DNA of 64,000 nucleotides from Rhizophagus irregularis (Eukaryota > Glomeromycota > Glomeromycetes > Glomerales > Glomeraceae), in assembly GCF_026210795.1 (NCBI RefSeq), contig NC_089432.1, positions 4,402,001 to 4,466,000 of the forward strand, read 5' to 3'. This document shows, in pieces, positions 48,001 through 58,571 of this stretch. Below the pieces are notes generated by a model. The model was given only the letters and a program-made list of their open reading frames with translations. It had not been told where the DNA came from and made no database searches. The translations under genes and the position numbers were made by a program. Each line of letters opens with the position of its first letter. Positions within the stretch are counted from its first letter, which is position 1.

Positions 48001-48515
48001 TCATCAGGTATAGGATCAGGAATTGGTATTTTAAGATGATTATTAGAATTATAACAAGAAGAACATGTTGCTATACGTGCAGGTTGAGAATCATCAGTAT
48101 GAAAAACTAATGTGATTTGTGGATTATTTGAATAAGCTTCTTCTAAAGGATATTTAAATGTTCTATCATATAGTTCCCACTTTGCCTTTGTTGGATACTG
48201 TAAACAAGAACAATAACTACATGGAACACATGGATATTGAGTAAGAATAGTTGTATTAAACCGATCTTGTAAGTTACACAATTTTATAGAAGGTTGCCAG
48301 GATGGAAAATAAGCTCTAAAGGTGATGTTTGCAGAAGACAAAGATGATTGAATTGGAATTCGAGAATGATCTGCATTAGCTTGTTGACGAACTGCATAAC
48401 TTGAAAATAATGAACTATCAAAATTTTCATGTTCTGAATTCAAATAAGATTCAGAATCATTATCTGATACTTCAACTCTCCAATGATTAACATTTGAATT
48501 AAAATATTTATTCAA
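45072..48515 (-). CDS. Helitron RepHel, Rep domain and helicase N-terminal part
   Basis: A 1147-codon ORF. It opens with a Cys-containing N-terminal region (YPCVPCSYCSCLQYP near residue 95; CSSCYN near 155). The Rep endonuclease shows the HUH-type motif in GAIHTHGIAYL at about residue 560. A C-x3-C cluster CNSRCGG...RCKKGFPQPYS follows near 620, and the paired tyrosines AKYMTKYITKSE lie near 680. The PIF1-like helicase begins near 930 with Walker A TGSAGTGKS at about 968, a Walker B-like IIIEEVSMV near 1035, and TTSHRQQDRSF near 1110. Real homology ends at EEMRIG around 45130; the last ~20 residues (GIIVLRCMMLMICNLIIFYA) are read-through of inserted sequence. It would nick and unwind DNA for rolling-circle transposition. 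Helicase motifs V-VI lie in the separated piece at 42383-43116. Confidence 0.92.
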   Translation of the reverse strand: MNKYFNSNVNHWRVEVSDNDSESYLNSEHENFDSSLFSSYAVRQQANADHSRIPIQSSLSSANITFRAYFPSWQPSIKLCNLQDRFNTTILTQYPCVPCSYCSCLQYPTKAKWELYDRTFKYPLEEAYSNNPQITLVFHTDDSQPARIATCSSCYNSNNHLKIPIPDPIPDEIQSVPLYHRIYLSPIHLSCSLGRVPNSNAYTNYRHLTGTFNYSKNINALALYSGTIGAILNNNQSNSWYHSSLDNAARWLRDHNPYFKPYQTLINRGTWDGAPIIFPNASLSNTSQNQDQPLFNINSRPSAVILPPYELDAEIHNEDYHYNRLMAGFLTDPYNKKLPISFYDKNIEPLLFPDLFPYGKGFYINDENTNRRFTDSLGNYAKSLLLCPDPRWRLSWYWPHYIYLTIKKLRNHQNRNRILNQYNTSLSHQLTTADLITNSIYTGRPIINEKNTTTIPSYIRTGDSYFRQKEHHINTMVQGFGLPQIFYTMTMAENHWSHLKNILLKTDNKDHLPSNRPFHTYLHYHHRLASMHQYLWKNPNLTDWGNWLHHFERDEFQNHGAIHTHGIAYLSKSISELIDSNVIRADMPDPNSEPELYELVKKHQIHTCNSRCGGPAPSGSRCKKGFPQPYSDTTHEDPNSLRYIYRRTKEEDLYVIPYHAPTLFLWNGHINFQYVTTHQFAKYMTKYITKSEPSEYFDISEPDAFRKHILARRLESMELMILLLGYSICRSSIAVEFLPSIPPEIRTKSIKPLYLLQQEEQLSPYWDDAIDKYFDRPSDNEFDSMTYPFYHRNYTIQKSQPKNGIYYIDKKNRFVRKRQKEILVRFQHLTIQQSESFYYQQLLLRLPVRSETDLKSLYQTYKAHFEAKYPTEYSLTLNFVQNSMQSNIQRYTNNYQNLVNNLISSLHVNLQEIIGNQLNNLLRQPIRSLNLSSMLLSEDQYKIMNILTNSWGERLHSKHPYFFLTGSAGTGKSFMIHLIKNFLADKKTEYLLMAPTGVAAQNINGKTIHSALYIRNTQTYFETLSHYNNQQFEKLSQIKAIIIEEVSMVSSILLSFISSLFAKINKSPVPFGGIPTLLIGDIAQLPPVSGKQVFYAPEWQEFFPLFLTTSHRQQDRSFYNILEEMRIGIIVLRCMMLMICNLIIFYA

Positions 48516-49916
48516 AAATCTGGTGATTATTTAGAGAATTTTGGATATGGATTTGGTTATAATAATTTATTATTAAATTAGCAATTTTTTCAATTAATTA
48601 ATTATAAAATATTGTAAAAATATCAATTTTTTTGATTTTTATGAATTTGAAAATCAAACTAATTTATCCAGCGTCTATCAACGTCGGTCAATTTTCCTAC
48701 ATGAGTACATGTCATATTGATTTTTTTTTAAAAAAAATAATAATTTTGTAAATTATTTTTTTATTTAATAATAATAAAAAAAAAATCTGGGGGTAAGAAA
48801 AAGGATAAAGAAAGAAATCGGTTCAAAAAAAAAGGGAATTTTTGAAAAAAAAGGATAATAATTCGGTCCAAAAAGAGTGAAAAAAAAATTAATAACAATA
48901 AAAAATTTTCAGTTTTGGAAAAAAATTGAACCTAAACGGGAAAAGAATGAGAAAAAACAAATTTTTCGGTTTGAAAAAAAACTAAACCGAAAGAAGAAAG
49001 GGAGAAAATTTTTTTTCAGTTTGAAAAAAAAACGAAAAATTTAAAATTAATTAATCAAAAAAAAAAAATTTCGATTAAGGTAAAATGTACACGGATAAAT
49101 GGAGGCATGTCACGGGTTTTAATTATATATGGGATTTCAAGTTACACAATTCAAGTTATTTATGCAGAGACTAATCCAAAACGTCAGACAAATTTTTTTA
49201 GTTAGTTATATAGATTTATCAAAAATTTATTATAGATTTAATTATAAAATTATTAATATTGTTATGTATCAAACAAATCTCACTGAAAAAAAAATTTTCA
49301 TGCGAATTTATTAGTCAAAAATATCATTGACTAAAAAAAATCTCACTAAGCATCGAAAAAGCTGTTAGGACATAGTTCTAATCTGATTATAGTCTTGAGT
49401 CTTGACCCAAACCAAAAAAGAACAAACAATATTTTTTGGGTTAAAAAAAAAATTCCAAAAATTTGATAAATTTCGATTAAAAAAAATCCCCTAAAAAAAA
49501 AATCCAATAAAAATAAAACAAAAAAAAAAGAATAAGAAAAAATTTTGGTTAACCAAAAGAAACAATTAAAAGGTAGATTCGGTTTTTATGGTAAAAACTG
49601 AAAAATAAAAAAAAATTAGTTAGTCGTGGTAACTAAAAGAGCGGAAATGACCACAAATAAAGTGCAATTAATAAGAAAAATTATACGTTTTTTTGTTAGT
49701 ATTAATCCATCTGACAGTTAAAATTTTAATTAACCGGAAATGTATTAGTTTAAAGATTGGTTATCATAGTCAGTTAATTAAATAGACCGAACGCAAGAAT
49801 ATCAAAATTTTTTTAATTAGATAGATACTTCTTTACTCGTCATTCTTATATTTTATTACAACCTTTACACATGATCAAATCTGGTGAGTTATCTATCGTT
49901 GTACTATTTTTTGAAA
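48516..49916. other. Low-complexity A-rich spacer
   Basis: From about 48720 to 49640 the plus strand is dominated by A tracts with repeated GGTTNAAAAAAAA phrases (for example TCGGTTTGAAAAAAAACT). Around 49090-49215 a short segment is similar to 51560-51680. No gene recognised. Confidence 0.5.
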
Positions 49917-50770
49917 TCATGTGAATGTCCATTCTTTTATAATCATTTTTACTTTTAGACTGTTTCTTATCGACACAAAAAACTGGTTCATTACTTTCAT
50001 TCCATGTAATAATTTCGTTTCTCTATTGTTTTTATCTACATCTTCATCATATCTCGATATGTCTTTATTATTGAATTCCTTTTTTATTTTAAATTCTCTT
50101 TTTAAATATCTACTATTACTATCCTCTGTCAATTAATTTGAACCATTTCGGTATTTTTCCCTTTAAGCCTTTATCTTTTTCCGAACATAAGTATTTCCAT
50201 TTCATTAATTTACCACCATTGTATTCTATTAATTGATCGAAAAAAATTATTTCTTTCTTTTTTAATGAATTTCTCGCTCTTCTAAACTCCCTTTCTCCTA
50301 GTAATTTCCTAACTTCCAATTCACCTCTAATTAGATGATCATTTTTGCTACTTATAATTACACATATTTTAAATTTTTAATGTTCTCATCACTTAAAATT
50401 TTTTAACGCACCGCCTATATAACTATTTTTATTATTGCCCAAATAGCTACCGTTGTCACCCATACAACCATTTATCCAATTATCCAATTGTAATTGAATC
50501 ATCTGAATTTCAAATAAATTTTTTAAAGTCTCATTACCGGTCGCTTGGTACAACATAGCATCTCCCACTTGTAAATCATATATATGTTTTAGACCATATA
50601 TATCTTTGTCATACATAATAAAATTTGGAGTATATATAGCCCGCAACCGGCACTATGTTTAACTAACGTATTTATATTAATCATTAACTTATCATATTCT
50701 TCTTTTCTAAGAATCACTCCAGACATTTGATACTCGATCCTCGGTATAATCACTATACATTCCATACCGT
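49917..50770 (-). pseudogene. LINE-type retrotransposon fragment, 3' end of reverse-transcriptase ORF
   Basis: Minus-strand coding pieces in order: ECIVIIPRIEYQMSGVILRK near 50760-50700, then the thumb-like YDKLMININTLVKHSAGCGL. Next comes IYTPNFIMYDKDIYGLKHIY with the DLQVGDAMLYQATGNETLKN piece (50640-50500), NNKNSYIGGALKNF (to 50389), and IIFFDQLIEYNGGKLMKWK (50260-50190) with KIPKWFKLID. The final piece is DSNSRYLKREFKIKKEF (to 49917). This is the order of the region after the catalytic core of non-LTR reverse transcriptases. The fingers and palm with the FADD-type motif are missing, as in a 5'-truncated copy. Stops and shifts are present. Confidence 0.6.
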
Positions 50771-50974
50771 TATTATCTGTTTATCACTTAATTTTTTCCA
50801 TCTCATTAATTTGATCGCTTTATTTTATATTATCATTTTTTATTCTTTGAACGTATATTTTTCTTTTGTTATCATATCTGAAGTAGAATCCTAAATATCT
50901 ATTATCTTCTATGTTGTTCATTTTACTTTATTGATATATCATTTATTTTTTGGATCCTTTCTTTACTATTGATT

Positions 50975-51436
50975 TTATTGCTGTTTTCAGAAATGTTGAC
51001 ATTAGAATGTCGATCATTTCTATAAATCGAACACACCGAACACACACCGAACACAGCAATTAAAATTAAAAAAAAACAAATTTTCCTTTAAAAAAAGCAA
51101 AATTAAAACTTTAGTAATATATTTTTAGGTAGTGTGCATAAAAAAATGTATAAAAATTATATTATTTGCATATATGTATTCACTTGTATTTGCTTGTATT
51201 TGCCAATTTTCGGTGTGTTCGGTGTGTTCGTTTGTGTTCGGTGTGTGTTCGGTACAAATTTTCATATTTTCAATTTTATTCATATCTAAAAAGTGACAAA
51301 AATAGTTTTTATATAAAGTTATGCATGAATACTTCAAGTTTGCATAATTTTTTGTATGTGTTCACGGTGTGTTCGGTGTGTTCGGTATAAAATAGTCAAA
51401 ATTTCAGATTGTCAACATTTCTGAAAACGGCAATAA
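50975..51436. mobile_element. Inverted-repeat element, TTATTGC(Y)GTTTTCAGAAAT ends
   Basis: The first and last 27 bases are inverted repeats with one mismatch, ending in GTTTTCAGAAATGTTGACA. The interior has CGAACACACCGAACACACAC runs on the left and the complement GGTGTGTTCGGTGTGTTCGG twice on the right. No clear target duplication was found. No coding capacity. Confidence 0.6.
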
Positions 51437-52400
51437 TCAGTTCGTATTTTTGACGTTCGCTCGAATATCGTTAATATTGAAAAGCTCGGGACATATTTTA
51501 ATTAATCTCTAGATTTTCTTTCTTTGCAATTAATGTCGTATATCTACACAAATCTCTCTGATTGGCAATTGTAACTTACACATGACTCCAGTAATATCAC
51601 GTGTTTCGCATTATACAATTCTTTATATGGAGACTATTCTAAACGTCAGAAGAATTTTTATTAGTTATATACTAATATTAAGGAATTTTGATTTTGGATA
51701 TAACTAAAGAGAATGATATTAAAATCGAAACTAATATTGATAAGCAAATAGTAGTTAAATTATATTAAAGTGAAGAAATTCATTTATAAAATACTAAGAT
51801 AGTTTAATATTGATTTCATATTAATATACAAAAATGGAGAAATAATTGCAGTAAATATAAATTAAGTAAATTAAGCAATTTATTTAAAAAATTCTTCCTA
51901 AACAAGTATCAAGACAGTCAAAAGAAGAATTGAAATCTTATATCTAATAACAGTTATTGATTACAATGCATGCACCATATCATTTATTATAATAAAATTA
52001 TAAATTCTACTGTAAATAAGTAACTTCTTATTAAAACAATAATTTAGGTATTCTCGCATCAATACTACATTCTATCCACTAATAAATCAAAATTAGGATA
52101 ATTATATGGTATCGCTAATATTGGAAGAAGTAATATATCTCACTAAGATCACGGTTATTAACTGTGAAAGATAATAACAAAAATCATGTAATTGTTAATT
52201 AAGCTTAGGGATGCAAAAAGTTCAGTCACACCGATCATTACTGGTGGTTTTTACCAGTTCGATTATCAAGTTCAGTTCAAGTCCAATTAACCGTTGGATA
52301 TTTGTTTATATAAAAAAAGACAAATCGATCAGTTATTTCAAATATATATATATATATATATTTTATACATTAAAAATGAAGAATTTAGTATTTATATATG
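51437..52400. other. Intergenic, no gene recognised
   Basis: AT-rich. Contains the segment 51560-51680 similar to 49090-49215 and a short TA dinucleotide run near 52343-52362. Confidence 0.4.
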
Positions 52401-52403
52401 CAG

Positions 52404-52560
52404 GGTATCCGGACTTTCACCGAAGTCCATTTTAACGAAACCCATTTAGCAAAAGCCATTTCGCCAAAGTGAAATTTCGCTGAAGTGTCATTTCTTCGAA
52501 TAGCCCATTTCTCCAAATGAACATTTCGCTAAAATAGTAGCGATCTAAACTATTTTTACG
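52404..52560. mobile_element. End of a GGTATCYGGAC element (CATTTCGCC repeats)
   Basis: Begins GGTATCCGGACTTTCACCGA and continues as irregular repeats of CCATTTCGCCRAA. The same terminus, inverted, closes another copy at 56450. Only one end is present here; the other side merges into the duplicated K7 3' flank. Confidence 0.5.
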
Positions 52561-53387
52561 ATAAAATACCTTTCTTTCAGAATATTATTACTTTAACATT
52601 CGAGTAACTTATATTCATTGTTACATAATTAATAGACGATTTTATTTCATTCTATTTTTCTTTTTTTTAAACTTGATGATTTTAATTTCTTCAATTAATT
52701 GAAAATCATTAAAGGTAAAATGTATAGTAATTATAAAGTTCAGAAAATTATAATTTTACAATCATAACTATACATTTAAACAAAATGTTCATTTAGAGGA
52801 TATTATTAAATAAAATTATAATCAACACTTTCTAAATATTTTATTCAGTTTAACAGTAAGTTTTGTCTGTTCAGTTTTATCGATCAATTTGCGGTTTGTT
52901 TGGTTTTGATTGAAAACCACGATTTTAAAACCAAAACCGAACTGAACCAAAAATATAAATACACTGTACAAAAGATACTATAGTATGACCCAGTCATTTT
53001 TCATTTACCAACATCAAATTTCACTTTTTTACAACTAAATTCTTTAAATAAAAATTTCAAATTATCATATCAATAATTTATAAGAAAAAAAAATTACTAC
53101 ATTTTTTTTTTATTAACAGTTTTCTTTTAATGACTAATTTAAATAAGTTGATACAATATATAAATTAAAAAAAAAATACAAAATATAAATTTTTTTATTT
53201 ATAAAAATTAATAAGTAAAAAAAGATCATGATGTGTAAGAACTATTATGTAATAGGTACTAATTTAATGAACTTTTTATTTACGCTTTTAAAGCATTATC
53301 ATCACGTTTAAAATATTCACAAACATTAAATAAAAAAATATGATTTTTCGTATTTTTAATGAATTTTTATGAATTATTTATTTTATT
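52561..53387. other. K7 3' flank, duplicated at 56451-57040
   Basis: The stretch from about 52500 to 53110 is closely similar to 56451-57010, including AGTAGCGATC, ACGATAAAATACC, and CACTGTACAAAAGATA phrases. The copies mark an ancient tandem duplication of kinase gene plus flank. No gene inside. Confidence 0.7.
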
Positions 53388-55640
53388 TTATTTTTTTTGA
53401 AGTATTTCTAATCTATTTTGTGCATTTTTATATCCTTGCTTAGCAGATTTTTTATACCAATAAATTGCTTTATCTATATCTTTTGTAATTCCTTCTCCAT
53501 TTTCATACATAAAACCAAGATTATGTTCTGCTGTCATTTCTCCTAAATTTGCAGCATTTTGATATAATTCAACTGCTCTTTGTTTATCAATTTTAGTTCC
53601 AATACCATTATTATAGCAATTTCCTAACAGAGTTATCCCACCTAAATCTCCTCCTTCAGCTGATTGCTTAGACAATTCGAATGCTTTATTATAATCTTTT
53701 TTAACACCTATTTCATTTTTATAACAAAGACCAAGATTACGCATAGCAATTATATTTCCATTATTTGCAGCTTTTTCATACCAATAAATAGCCTTTTTTA
53801 TATCTTTATTAATACCTATTCCGTTTCTATAACAGTAATAACCAACATCTAATTGTCCACATGCAAAATTTTTATTAGCTACTTTTTCAAAGTATTCAAA
53901 ACCTAATTTTTCATTTTTTGTAGTTCCAATTCCACGTAGATAACAATCACCAACAAAATATTGTGCTAATATATGATCTTGATTTGATGCATTAATAAAT
54001 AAATTGAAAGATTTTTTATGATCTTCACTTGTTGCAATTCCATAACGATTAAAATATCCAAATAAAAAAATTGAATTTGAACTATTTTGATTATTTGATA
54101 ACCAATTATAAATTTCTTCTGGATTAGTACTAAAATTATTAAGATATTCAATAACTTGCCCTTTTATTAATTTCCATTCAATTCCTTTGTTTGATACATT
54201 ATAAATAAAATCATTTATTTCATCAACTATTGTTGAAAGATTTTCTTGTTTACTTAAAACTACCATAGGATCAATTTCTTTTGTATTCATTTTATTAAAA
54301 TTTTGAATAAGTTGAGATAAATCTCCTTGTAATTCTGAATTATTAGTATTTGAAGCATCATTGACTTCTTGTTCACCTGACAATTGAAAATTTTCTGCAA
54401 TTGCATCTGTTTTTGTAATCATTTCTTTTAAACAACCAACTACTTGAAATATATTTGGACGATTATCTGGTTCACCATCCCAGCACTCTAAATAATAAAT
54501 GTAATTTAAAATTAAGAAAAATAATATTTAAGTAATTACATTTAAAATTTACTTACTAGTATAAATTTTTACATAATTTTTGGGTGTATCAGGAACAACT
54601 GTTTCTCTAAGACCTTGTAAAATCTCTAAAGCTAAACCAACATCATATCCTCCACCTTCAACATAAAAAGGAGGTTGTCCATTGGATATTTCCCATAACA
54701 ATACGCCAACACTGTAAACATCGCTTTTTTCATTTAAATAGTAAATTTGCGATGTTTGGTTATTATTATTTCTTCGTCTATTAAAAATTTTTGGATCAAC
54801 ATAAGGAACCATTCCAAATATTTTGGATTGAACATTTGATGATGCTCCGATTCTTTTTGATAATCCAAAATCCGCCAATTTGATCGTGTTTTGATGAACT
54901 AATATATTACCAGAATGCTATTAAAAAGTTATATATAAACTTAGTAATGCAAATATAATATTATAGACAATGATTGAAGAAGATAAATAAATTACCAGGT
55001 CACGATGGACAATCCCTTCATTATGTAAGCATGACACAGCGCAAGCTAACTGGTATGCCATAATATATTTATCATCCCATGTAAGTTTATCAAAGCTTTT
55101 TTCTAAATAGCTTCGAAGACTGCCATTATTAGCATATTCCATTACTAACATATAATTATTACTAACATGATATTCTAAAGAACAAAAGAAAATATTAAAA
55201 TGTATTTTTTATGAGTAAAATATGTATATTATTAAAGTATCATTATAATACCTGCTGACTCAAATTTCGTTATTCCATGACAATGAATAATATTATCATG
55301 ATAATCAACTTCACGTTGATTTTTTAACTAAATAAATCCAAATTTTAATAAATAAATTTTAATAAACGATGTTTTAATGATAAAAAGAAAAATTTTTTTA
55401 TTCAAAAATTACCTCACGAATAATTTCTTTTACGGTGATATTGTTAAGACTAAAAAAAGACTTTACCGCAAAACATTTATCTAAATTTTTCCAATTTGCA
55501 CGGTACACTTTACCAAAACCTCCGGTACCAATTTCTTGAAAGTTATTAAATTCCTTGTATTCATAATATTTTATATGTTCTTTGTCAATAGCTTCTTCAA
55601 TCCACTTAATCCATTCATTTTTATTCTCGGTATCTTGCAT
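53388..55640 (-). CDS. TKL kinase-Sel1 repeat protein K7
   Basis: Exons on the minus strand: 55640-55413, 55327-55252, 55174-54996, 54917-54557, 54487-53388. The sum is 1944 nt, 647 aa, with the family's intron phases. I chose MQDTEN at 55640 because the upstream in-frame ISDNIKM has ATA where K6 has ATG. An ATG further up at 55706 stays in frame but would add 22 residues not seen in paralogues. [23 protein letters not shown] and ADFGLS are all present, so the kinase should be active. The C lobe has [14 protein letters not shown]. The linker differs from K5/K6 ([20 protein letters not shown]) and is shared with K8. About seven Sel1 repeats follow, ending LEILQKK. Closest relative in the window is K8, about 9 kb away in the same orientation. 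Confidence 0.92.
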
Positions 55641-55762
55641 TTTGATATTATCAGATATATTGAATAGTAATAATTTGACAGAAAAGTGTTTAAAACGATC
55701 GTTCAAAGTTGTAAAAAAAAAAAAATATTTTTAGTATTTTTTTATGCAATTTAATTCCCGAT

Positions 55763-55855
55763 AGTCGTACAGTGTCACAAACAAAAGTTGTCAATCACTT
55801 GAATTTTAGCCGCAGTACCGCAGTATTGATATGTTACAAAGTGAAAAGTTAACCT
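55763..55855 (-). promoter_or_regulatory. Conserved upstream block of K7 with TACTGCGGTACTGCGGCT
   Basis: The doubled motif is at 55825-55808 on the gene strand, 168 bp before the ATG at 55640. It is preceded by GTTAACTTTTCACTTTGTAA and followed by GTGACACTGTACGACTATCG, as in K5 and K6. Distal to this block the sequences diverge and element debris begins. Confidence 0.55.
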
Positions 55856-55861
55856 TAGAAC

Positions 55862-56450
55862 CATAGTCCATACGCCGAAAGGACGTTTCCCTGAAAGTGT
55901 ATTTATCGAATCCATTTCACTGAATCATTCATTTTGCTGAATTCCATTTCGCCAAATGGACATTTCACCGAAATGGTAGCGATTAACATTTATATTCATT
56001 GCGCAATGAAAATAAAAATTAAATTATTTTTAGAGAATTTTTTATCCAGGATATTATCACTTCATCATTCAAGTAACTAATATTAGTAATTGTTAAGCAA
56101 TAAATAAATAACTTTGTTTTCCTGAAAATACTATCACGAAAAAATAAGTAAAAAAGTTTAATGTATTATAAACAACGATAAAAATCAGCTAGCAATTAAA
56201 AATTTATCTAGAAAAGATTTTTTATGTATTTAGTATAAAACAGTAAAATAACCAAACGGAATAAATAATTTTTGTGAAATGTCCATTCGGCGAAATGTCC
56301 ATGCTTTGGAGAAATGAAATTCAGAGAAATGGGGTTTTGGTGAAATGGTTCGGTGAAATGTCCTTTCGGCGAAATATCCCTTTGGTGAAATATTCCTTTG
56401 GTGAAATGGCTTCGGCGAAATGGGTTTCGGTGATGAAAAGTCCAGATACC
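55862..56450. mobile_element. GGTATCYGGAC-type element, CATTTCGCCGAA repeats
   Basis: Both halves are built of GAAATGTCC/CCATTTCGCC phrases in opposite orientations, separated by an AT-rich centre. The right end GAAAAGTCCAGATACC is the inverted equivalent of the left end at 52404. The left end (CATAGTCCATACGCCGAAAG) is diverged. It sits directly upstream of the K7 promoter block. No ORF of significance. Confidence 0.5.
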
Positions 56451-57040
56451 AATTACATTTCTCTGAATGAACATTTCGCTAAAATGGTAGCGATCAATAT
56501 TAAAGAACAAATTCTTTTTAAACTATTTTTACGATAAAATACCTTTCTTTCAGAATATTATTACTTTAACTTATATTTATTGTTACATAATAATTAATAG
56601 ACGATTTTATTTCAGATAAAATGTATAGTAGTAATTCTAAAGTTCATATAAAAAAAAATTATAATTTTACAATCATAACCAATTAAACAAAATGTTCATT
56701 TAGTGGATATTATTAAATAAAGTAAATATTTTATTCAATTTTACAGTAGTCCTGTTCAGTTTTATCGATCAATTTGTGGTTTGTTTGGTTTTGATCGAAA
56801 ACCACAATTTTAAAACCAAAACCAAGTGAACTGAACCAAAAAAATAAATACACTGTACAAAAGATATAGTATGACTCAGTCATTTTTCATTTACCAACAT
56901 CAAACTAATCAATTCACTTTCTAAACTAAATTTTTTAAATAAATTTTTTTTTTTTATAAGAAAAAAAAAGATCATTACATTTTTTTTTATTAACAGTTTT
57001 TCTTATAATTTTTTTTATTTTTATTTTTATTAGCAGAACA
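56451..57040. repeat. Duplicate of K7-type 3' flank
   Basis: Matches 52500-53120 over its length with small indels. It should continue into the K8 3' flank, but the continuation (TTTAATAACTAATTTAAATAA and on) is found only from about 62250, so about 5.2 kb has been inserted between. Confidence 0.7.
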
Positions 57041-57825
57041 CATTTTTAACAGTTTTTCTTTTATTTATTTATTTTATGTGAAGCCGGACAGACTATTCAA
57101 AAGGACATATACCAAACGTGAGTTATCCTACTTCTAGCTATCATCCATCACCAGGATGGACCCAAACTTCTTTAAAGACGTTGGAACCAGCCTGATCCCC
57201 TCTACTACCAAAGGAAGAACAGGAACCACAATTAAAAAGCAAACTAATTAACCCGTATTTTTCTTTCGACAAAAGTCACCACCTGTAAATACTGTCATAG
57301 GTGGAATGTTTCACACTATTTGTAATTGTTAAAATCTATCCTAAAACGAACTATAAATTCAAAACATGAAATACATAATATGAAAACTAAACTAGGTTAA
57401 GTACTAAATTTGAAAATTAAATCTATGTTAGCGGGTAAGAAGTCGTCTTCTTTAGTTTCCCTAAAATCGAAAATACAAAGTTTTTTTGTTAGAGGTATAA
57501 GATCTCCATAATTATGATAATGAGTATATCTTGCGCGATGCTTTTTTGGGTGACGTTCTATTATTTTCGTATCATCAGAGGTATCACCAAGGTCATCTTT
57601 AACATATTCTACATCATTTGGTCAGATAATAGCGTGGTACGGTTTAAAGGGGTAGTGTTCATCCCTATATTTTTTACCAAAATCTGTTATCAAAGTGTTA
57701 AGACATCTTGATGTAAGTATATGTCTATCAGCAACTTTTTTCGTATTTGTTCTAAATGCAAATTTGCGAATTTTATCCATACGCTCGTGAAAGGTATCAT
57801 TCATGCGAGTGAAAAAGGTCATAGC

Positions 57826-58571
57826 CAGAGTAGGGATTGGAATCGATTCCCATTATTAGAATCGATTCTAAAATCGATTAATCGCGATTAATCATTTCGC
57901 AAATACTGATTTTTTTTTATACTATTTATAATAGGTGTGTTTAAACACATATCACGTGATTACAAAAAATTACAGTGATCGACGAACAAATTTCCTTTTT
58001 TGGAAATTTGTACAACCTTGTGTGATAGCAACTTGAATTTTATTGGGAGATAAATTTCCTTTTTAGGAAGTTTGTGTTCCGTCACGTGATTCGCGGGCGG
58101 AATTATGAATTTGGCCAAAATTAACTATTATGAACAAATAATAATTTACGGTCAAATTAACGAAACTGCGCCACAATAAGTAGATTCGATTTTTATTCGA
58201 GATTCGATTTAAAATCGATTCTTATCGATTTTCGATAGTTTCGATTTTAATCGAATCTTTTCCGATCCCTAAGCCAGGGTTGGGAATTGTACTAGTACAG
58301 TACTAATACAGTATAGTACAGTACTAAGTACTGTACTTGTACTTGAAAATTTAGTACAAATACAATTTTAGTACATACTATTAATAAATTTTATTGGTTA
58401 ATTTTATAAATATAAACAATATTGATCACATGATATCTACCTAAAATGGTTAAATTATATCCTAAAAAGTAATAATTGTATTAGTACAGTGTACTTAGTA
58501 CTTGTACGAAATTTTTGCTAGTACAGTACGTACTAGAATTTTGCTAGTACAGGTGTACTACCACAACCCTG
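57826..58571. mobile_element. Outer hAT-like MITE, CAGGGTTG ends, split by a second MITE
   Basis: Right end ...CTACCACAACCCTG at 58571; left end CAG(A)G at 57826-57830, resuming as CAGGGTTGGGAATTG at 58275. Perfect 8-bp duplication GTCATAGC at 57818-57825 and 58572-58579. The interior is made of TAGTACAGTACTAG-type repeats. An inner element inserted five bases from the left end. Confidence 0.85.
57831..58271. mobile_element. Inner hAT-like MITE, TAGGGATYGGAA ends
   Basis: Starts TAGGGATTGGAATCGATTCC and ends with the complement of TAGGGATCGGAAAAGATTCG. Flanked by AGCCAGAG (57823-57830) and AGCCAGGG (58272-58279), 7 of 8 matching, formed from the junction of host and outer element. The interior has ATCGATT repeats and a CACGTGAT-containing centre. 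The termini resemble the 34893-35433 element (TAGGGATGGCAA). Confidence 0.8.

Larger units (their letters stand above)
42383..48515 (-). mobile_element. Helitron (RepHel) interrupted by a tyrosine-recombinase element
   Basis: The minus strand codes for one Rep-helicase protein in two blocks, 48515 to about 45130 and about 43116 to 42383. They are separated by ~2 kb containing a foldback repeat and an opposite-strand tyrosine recombinase gene. Left of the break the protein is at EEMRIG; right of it, it resumes ISSETRRLIDEK, which fits one continuous helicase. The Helitron 5' TC and 3' CTRR ends were not located. Confidence 0.85.

Noticed and set aside
55641-55706. Longer N-terminus of K7 from the ATG at 55706
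   Set aside because: The 22 extra residues correspond to non-coding upstream sequence in the paralogues; MQDTEN at 55640 is the conserved start.
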